Shown in pieces: positions 11,993 to 15,157 of a stretch of DNA of 15,157 nt. The DNA lies in the NCBI GenBank assembly GCA_038063855.1, contig JBBTUF010000017.1, positions 1 to 15,157 of the forward strand. The letters are read 5' to 3'. The position numbers were made by a program, and so were the translations under genes. The notes below the pieces were generated by a model that was not told where the DNA came from, searched no databases, and was given only the letters and a program-made list of their open reading frames with translations. This DNA is from JBBTUF01 sp038063855 (GTDB lineage Bacteria > Patescibacteriota > Minisyncoccia > Ryanbacterales > GWA2-47-10b). Each line of letters starts with the position of its first letter. Position 1 is the stretch's first letter.

Positions 11993-12538
11993 ATGTTAAG
12001 TAAAGAAAGGGTTGCTGTGTATGTAGACGGCAGTAACTTTTACCACTATTTAAAAGATAAAGAAGTATCTTTCCCAAGGGGTGTTAAGTTTGATTTTAAA
12101 GCTTTTGTTGATTTCTTAGCAAACAATAGAGAGTGTATTTCCAAGCGCTATTATACGGGTATTTTTCGAAATGTTGATAATAGTGAAAAAAGTATGCTAC
12201 TTATCAAAGGCCAACAAAAGTTTCTCACAAAAATAGAAAAAGATGGATTTACAATTAAACGAGGTAAGATTCTTTACGATGGAGGCAAGCCGAGAGAAAA
12301 AGGTACTGATGTCAAAATAGCTGTAGACTTGATAATTGGCGCGGTAGATAATTTGTATGATACGGCCATTTTAGTGAGTTCGGATACTGATCTTATCCCT
12401 GCGATACAATACATAAGGTATAAAAATAAAAAACTGGAATATGTTGGCTTCTCCCATGCCCCCTCGTTTGGTATTCAGAAATATGCTAACTTTTCCAGAC
12501 TATTACTGCCTGATGACATTGGGCGGTTTAAGAGTTAA
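11993..12538 (+). CDS. NYN-domain (LabA/DUF88-like, PIN-fold) putative ribonuclease
   Basis: The 181-aa protein has the NYN/PIN-like set of acidic residues: VAVYVDGSNFYHYL (D12 and N15), KGTDVKIAVDLIIGA (D106 and D112) and AILVSSDTDLIPAI (D131 and D133). NYN proteins are metal-dependent nucleases acting on RNA, often in RNA processing or in defence and toxin-like settings. No second domain is seen; the C-terminal part (about 150-181) is short and basic to neutral. It has no Shine-Dalgarno, but a perfect -10 box 6 nt before the ATG. It sits alone after a strong terminator, within the segment bounded by the duplicated polA end, and no antitoxin-sized partner gene adjoins it. The domain assignment is confident; the biological role is open. 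Confidence 0.85.
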   Translation: MLSKERVAVYVDGSNFYHYLKDKEVSFPRGVKFDFKAFVDFLANNRECISKRYYTGIFRNVDNSEKSMLLIKGQQKFLTKIEKDGFTIKRGKILYDGGKPREKGTDVKIAVDLIIGAVDNLYDTAILVSSDTDLIPAIQYIRYKNKKLEYVGFSHAPSFGIQKYANFSRLLLPDDIGRFKS

Positions 12539-12552
12539 GTTACAAAAAAGTT

Positions 12553-12594
12553 GATGTAAAACATGGCCCAAGCTGGCAAGATATGGTGCGTTTT
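12553..12594 (+). repeat. Direct repeat copy 2, duplicated polA 3' end
   Basis: 42 nt identical to 11364-11405. In the polA frame it reads DVKHGPSWQDMVRF and then stops at TAA (12596-12598), so it is a broken polA tail. It may be the original end of the gene, displaced by the inserted cassette. Confidence 0.95.
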
Positions 12595-12640
12595 TAACAG
12601 GAGCGTTAGTAATAAATAACTGCTATACTTATTGTGTAGT

Positions 12641-13789
12641 ATGAAAATTCGCTATACGCTCTTTTTTAGATTTTTTTGGACGCTCGTTGCGCTCGGTGTA
12701 ATTCCGATGGCAATATCTTCTGGTTTTTTAGTAGCTTCTTATCAGACACGGATTACTGCGGTACTTGGTGCCGTTGAAGCTCAGGACTTGCTATTCAATA
12801 TCGGAATTCAATTTTTTCTGATCTTTCTTTTCGTGTTTATAATTTCTACATTCGCAGCGTTTATAATATCGCGAAACATTTCTCGCCCGCTGCAAGTTCT
12901 TACCGAGGCTGTGCGACTTATTGGTAAAGGTAATCTTAAAATTAAAATTCATATTTTACGCAAGGACGAGATTGGCGTACTGGGAGAATTTTTTAATGAA
13001 ATGGTTGGGCGTATTAAAGACACGCAAGAGCGGCAAGAGGAAATTTCACGACTTAAGTCTGAGTTTATTACCGTCGCAGCACATCAACTACGAACACCAT
13101 TGTCGATTGTTAAATGGGCGTATACTTCAGTACTTGATGGCGATTTCGGCCCCATGGTAGAAGCACAGCGCACAATTTTAGGTAAAGCCGCGATTGCAAA
13201 CGAATCAATGATTAAACTTGTACACAACTTACTTGATGCTTCGCGAATTGAGGAAGGGCGCTTTGGGTATAAATTTGAACGCACTGATTTTGGAGCTTTC
13301 TTGAAAAAACTATTGGAAGAAAAGAAATTATTTGCTGAAAAAAAAGGCGTTTCACTGACGCTCGATATTCATTCAAAAGATACACTATATCTCAATGCGG
13401 ATCCCGAAAAACTTTTGATTGCAGTTGGTAATATTGTGGACAATGCGGTGCGGTATACAGCATCAGGTGGTTCGGTTGGGATTTCGCTCGATGCTGAAGA
13501 TGCGTTTGCGGTTGTAAAAATAAAAGATACGGGCATCGGTATTGCGCCCGAAGATAAAACACGGCTGTTTACAAAATTTTATCGAGGAAGTAATGTTATG
13601 CATCTTGAGACTGAGGGTACGGGACTTGGTTTATTTATTACAAAAAATATTATTGTAAGTCATGGAGGTGAGGTTTGGTTTGATTCGGAGCACACGAAAG
13701 GAACGACATTTTTTATAAAATTGCCTCGAGAAGCGTCTTCAAAGAGCCCTACGAATGTCTCGTTTGAGTCTTTTGTCGGGGCAATTTAG
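12641..13789 (+). CDS. Membrane sensor histidine kinase with HAMP domain
   Basis: The 382-aa protein has two membrane segments (about 11-33 and 54-77) with only about 20 residues between them, then a HAMP domain (78-130) with RKDEIGVLGEFFNEM, a HisKA domain with the H-box FITVAAHQLRTPL (phosphoacceptor H148), and an ATPase domain with N-box NIVDNAVRY (264-272), G1 DTGIGIAPED (296-305), F-box FTKFYRGS and G2 GTGLGLFITK (326-335). All kinase motifs are intact. The tiny external loop suggests that it senses the membrane or a partner protein rather than a soluble ligand. The start is ATG 12641; TTG 12632 is a less likely alternative. TATACT at 12624-12629 may be its -10 box. It is 24 nt upstream of a receiver-only protein, its likely partner. 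Confidence 0.94.
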   Translation: MKIRYTLFFRFFWTLVALGVIPMAISSGFLVASYQTRITAVLGAVEAQDLLFNIGIQFFLIFLFVFIISTFAAFIISRNISRPLQVLTEAVRLIGKGNLKIKIHILRKDEIGVLGEFFNEMVGRIKDTQERQEEISRLKSEFITVAAHQLRTPLSIVKWAYTSVLDGDFGPMVEAQRTILGKAAIANESMIKLVHNLLDASRIEEGRFGYKFERTDFGAFLKKLLEEKKLFAEKKGVSLTLDIHSKDTLYLNADPEKLLIAVGNIVDNAVRYTASGGSVGISLDAEDAFAVVKIKDTGIGIAPEDKTRLFTKFYRGSNVMHLETEGTGLGLFITKNIIVSHGGEVWFDSEHTKGTTFFIKLPREASSKSPTNVSFESFVGAI

Positions 13790-13813
13790 TTGTGGTAAAA
13801 TAAAATTATATTC

Positions 13814-14263
13814 ATGTCTGACGATACAAAAAAAGCTCAAGAAACATCAAGTATTCCAATCTCATCAATGTTGAAACGAAATGAGACAAAACTGCTTGTT
13901 GTAGAAGATGACCGCTTTTTGCGTGAATTGCTAGTCGGCAAGCTTAAGCGCGAAGGCTTTTCTGTTGTTGAAGCATTTAATGGTGAGGAGGCTTTGACGC
14001 AAATTCGTGCAGAGCATCCTCATTTAATTCTTCTTGATCTTGTATTGCCTGGGACTGATGGTTTTGGAGTGCTTGCCACAATGAAAGAAAAACCAGAACT
14101 CAAAACGCCAACAATTGTACTTTCAAATCTTGGCTCGCGTGAAGATATTGATAAGGCGATGGATTACGGTGCAAAAGAATTTATGGTAAAAGCGCATCAT
14201 ACACCGCAGGAGATTGTAGAGAGAGTTAAAAAAGTGCTCGACGAGCACTATTTGCATCAATGA
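13814..14263 (+). CDS. Single-domain response regulator (CheY-like receiver)
   Basis: The 149-aa protein has one receiver domain (about 25-145) after a 20-residue polar N-terminal extension (TKKAQETSSIPISSM). The acidic pocket is VVEDD (E31 to D33), the phosphoacceptor is D75 in LILLDLVLPGTDGF, the switch Ser is S104 in IVLSNLG, and the conserved Lys is K126 in FMVKAHH. There is no DNA-binding or enzymatic output domain, so the signal must pass to another protein. It lies 24 nt after the histidine kinase and its stop overlaps the next start by 4 nt (ATGA). TAAAAT 7 nt before the ATG could be a local -10 box. Confidence 0.94.
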   Translation: MSDDTKKAQETSSIPISSMLKRNETKLLVVEDDRFLRELLVGKLKREGFSVVEAFNGEEALTQIRAEHPHLILLDLVLPGTDGFGVLATMKEKPELKTPTIVLSNLGSREDIDKAMDYGAKEFMVKAHHTPQEIVERVKKVLDEHYLHQ

Positions 14264-14985
14264 TTTATCTTTTGTACGGAGACGACGTAACCCGAGCGCT
14301 TGCAACGCTCGGACGTTTTCGTGCACGGTTTAGACGCGAAGTGCCATCAGTATGGCGGCAGTTTGATTGTGAAGAGGTGAGTGATCAAGAGCAATTTTAC
14401 AATGAGCTTGGTGCACCGTCGCTTTTTGGGTCAAAAGATTTTTTGATTATAAAACATGCCTCTATTGCGCCAGAAGATGCACATGAGATTTTCGAGAGCT
14501 TAATACATCAGTGGGCTAACGATGATTCTGTTGTGATATTTTTTGAACGAGGAGTGCCTACAAAGAACAAAATTTTTGATTTACTGCTTAAAAATAAAAA
14601 AACAAAAAGCGAAGAATTTAAAGTAAAGTCAGCACCGATTGTTTCGGGCGCTGTAAGCGATCGAGACCTTTTTATAGTCGGAGATTTATGGGGGAGACGA
14701 GAAAAAGTCTCCGCAGTCGTAAAATACGAGGAGTTATTACGAAATGGCTATTCTGCTGACGATATTTTAAGAACAGTTTTGTGGCATGCGCGCAATGTGT
14801 GTTTGGCGGCAGTCGGTAAAACAAATGAGATGAAACCATTTGTTGCCAATAAAGCGCTCCAGCAAGCGCGCAATTTTAGTGGTAATTCTCTCGAGCATGC
14901 GTTTACGACGCTTGTAGGTCTTGATAATAAATACAAAAAAGAAACCCTCGAGACAGGGCTACTTCATTTTTTATTAACTCATTAA
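14260..14985 (+). CDS. holA: DNA polymerase III delta subunit-like protein (short HolA)
   Basis: HolA opens the beta clamp within the clamp loader. The N-terminus MIYLLYGDDVTRALATLGRF and the segment APSLFGSKDFLIIKHASI (52-69) are typical of the family. A middle region (about 115-140) is Lys-rich (KNKIFDLLLKNKKTKSEEFKVK) and the C-terminal half is helical with YSADDILRTVLWHARN and ALQQARNFSG, as in the collar domain. At 241 aa it is well below the usual 320-345 aa, a reduction seen in many CPR homologues. The start overlaps the response regulator stop by 4 nt. Similarity is moderate, so the assignment is good but not certain. Confidence 0.7.
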   Translation: MIYLLYGDDVTRALATLGRFRARFRREVPSVWRQFDCEEVSDQEQFYNELGAPSLFGSKDFLIIKHASIAPEDAHEIFESLIHQWANDDSVVIFFERGVPTKNKIFDLLLKNKKTKSEEFKVKSAPIVSGAVSDRDLFIVGDLWGRREKVSAVVKYEELLRNGYSADDILRTVLWHARNVCLAAVGKTNEMKPFVANKALQQARNFSGNSLEHAFTTLVGLDNKYKKETLETGLLHFLLTH

Positions 14986-14997
14986 CAATGTAATCAT

Positions 14998-15157
14998 ATG
15001 AGATTATTTAAATCAAAAACAGGATGGTTTTTTGTAGGATTGCTTTTGCTCGTTTGGATCTACGGCATAATCTTTTTAGAAGATTGCGATGATTTTTATT
15101 GCGGAGTTTCTGATTATGTAAATGTATTTACTTTCGTTATGTATATTGCCTCAGGAC
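14998..15157 (+). CDS. Small membrane protein, partial (runs off the right edge)
   Basis: Only the first 53 residues are visible. The start is MRLFKSKTGW, followed by one membrane segment (about 10-27, FFVGLLLLVWIYGIIF), then an acidic Cys-containing stretch EDCDDFYCGVSD and the start of a second hydrophobic segment (VFTFVMYIAS). The two Cys, five residues apart, could form a disulfide outside the membrane. It begins 12 nt after holA, so it probably belongs to the same transcript. I do not recognise the family and the C-terminus is missing. Confidence 0.6.
   Translation, partial: MRLFKSKTGWFFVGLLLLVWIYGIIFLEDCDDFYCGVSDYVNVFTFVMYIASG

Noticed and set aside
11993..12538. Toxin-antitoxin module with the NYN gene as toxin
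   Set aside because: No small adjacent ORF with antitoxin features is found on either side. The upstream membrane protein is separated from it by a promoter and a terminator.
11364..12594. A CRISPR or tandem repeat array
   Set aside because: There are only two copies, more than 1 kb apart, and they are derived from the polA coding sequence.
12632..12640. TTG start adding three residues to the histidine kinase
   Set aside because: ATG 12641 is a better codon, the added residues are not part of any motif, and the TTG lies too close to the likely -10 box at 12624-12629.

Overview
The window looks like part of a metagenome-assembled genome from the Candidate Phyla Radiation (Patescibacteria), most likely a Parcubacteria-type lineage. 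This is inferred from several things seen together: compact genes with 4-nt ATGA overlaps (yebC/ruvC, tsaE/polA, response regulator/holA), shortened versions of conserved proteins (YebC of 182 aa, HolA of 241 aa), a PilB-type ATPase, a PBP1A-type enzyme, a PolA whose 3'-5' exonuclease region is degenerate, and an IS200-like/REP-associated transposase. TGA is used as a stop, so the recoded-TGA lineages (Gracilibacteria, SR1) are not indicated. Two runs of exactly ten N mark scaffold joins.

Layout. 1-3915 (minus strand): ruvB, yebC and ruvC (Holliday junction processing, no ruvA beside them), then a tiny very acidic ORF with its own terminator, then a bifunctional penicillin-binding protein that runs off the left edge. 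3909-4460 (plus strand): a separate transcription unit fires away from ruvB. It has a near-consensus promoter, a leader of about 280 nt closed by a 26-bp stem, a 61-aa ORF with a strong Shine-Dalgarno, and a terminator. 4471-5176: a REP-associated-type transposase bounded by two identical hairpin repeats. 5180-7795 (minus): pilB, preceded by a DHH-like protein that has lost its DHH motif. 7819-8339 (plus): a promoter, a small exported Tyr/His-rich protein and a terminator. 8380-11420 (plus): tsaE and polA, translationally coupled.

11406-12552 is an apparent insertion behind polA. It carries a small membrane protein framed by an inverted pair of REP-like palindromes, a promoter and terminator pair, and a NYN-domain (PIN-like) nuclease gene. 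It is bounded by a 42-bp perfect direct repeat of the polA 3' end. From 12641 to the right edge runs a plus-strand group: sensor histidine kinase, stand-alone receiver protein, a HolA-like DNA polymerase III delta subunit, and a partial small membrane protein.

How the parts fit: most of the content is replication and repair (ruvB, ruvC, polA, holA), cell wall and surface functions (PBP, pilB, exported protein) and one two-component system. The most distinctive signals are the structured RNA leader with its small ORF, the polA-end duplication that frames an inserted cassette, REP-like palindromes shared between the transposase and that cassette, and start codons placed 6 nt after a -10 box, which suggests leaderless mRNAs.
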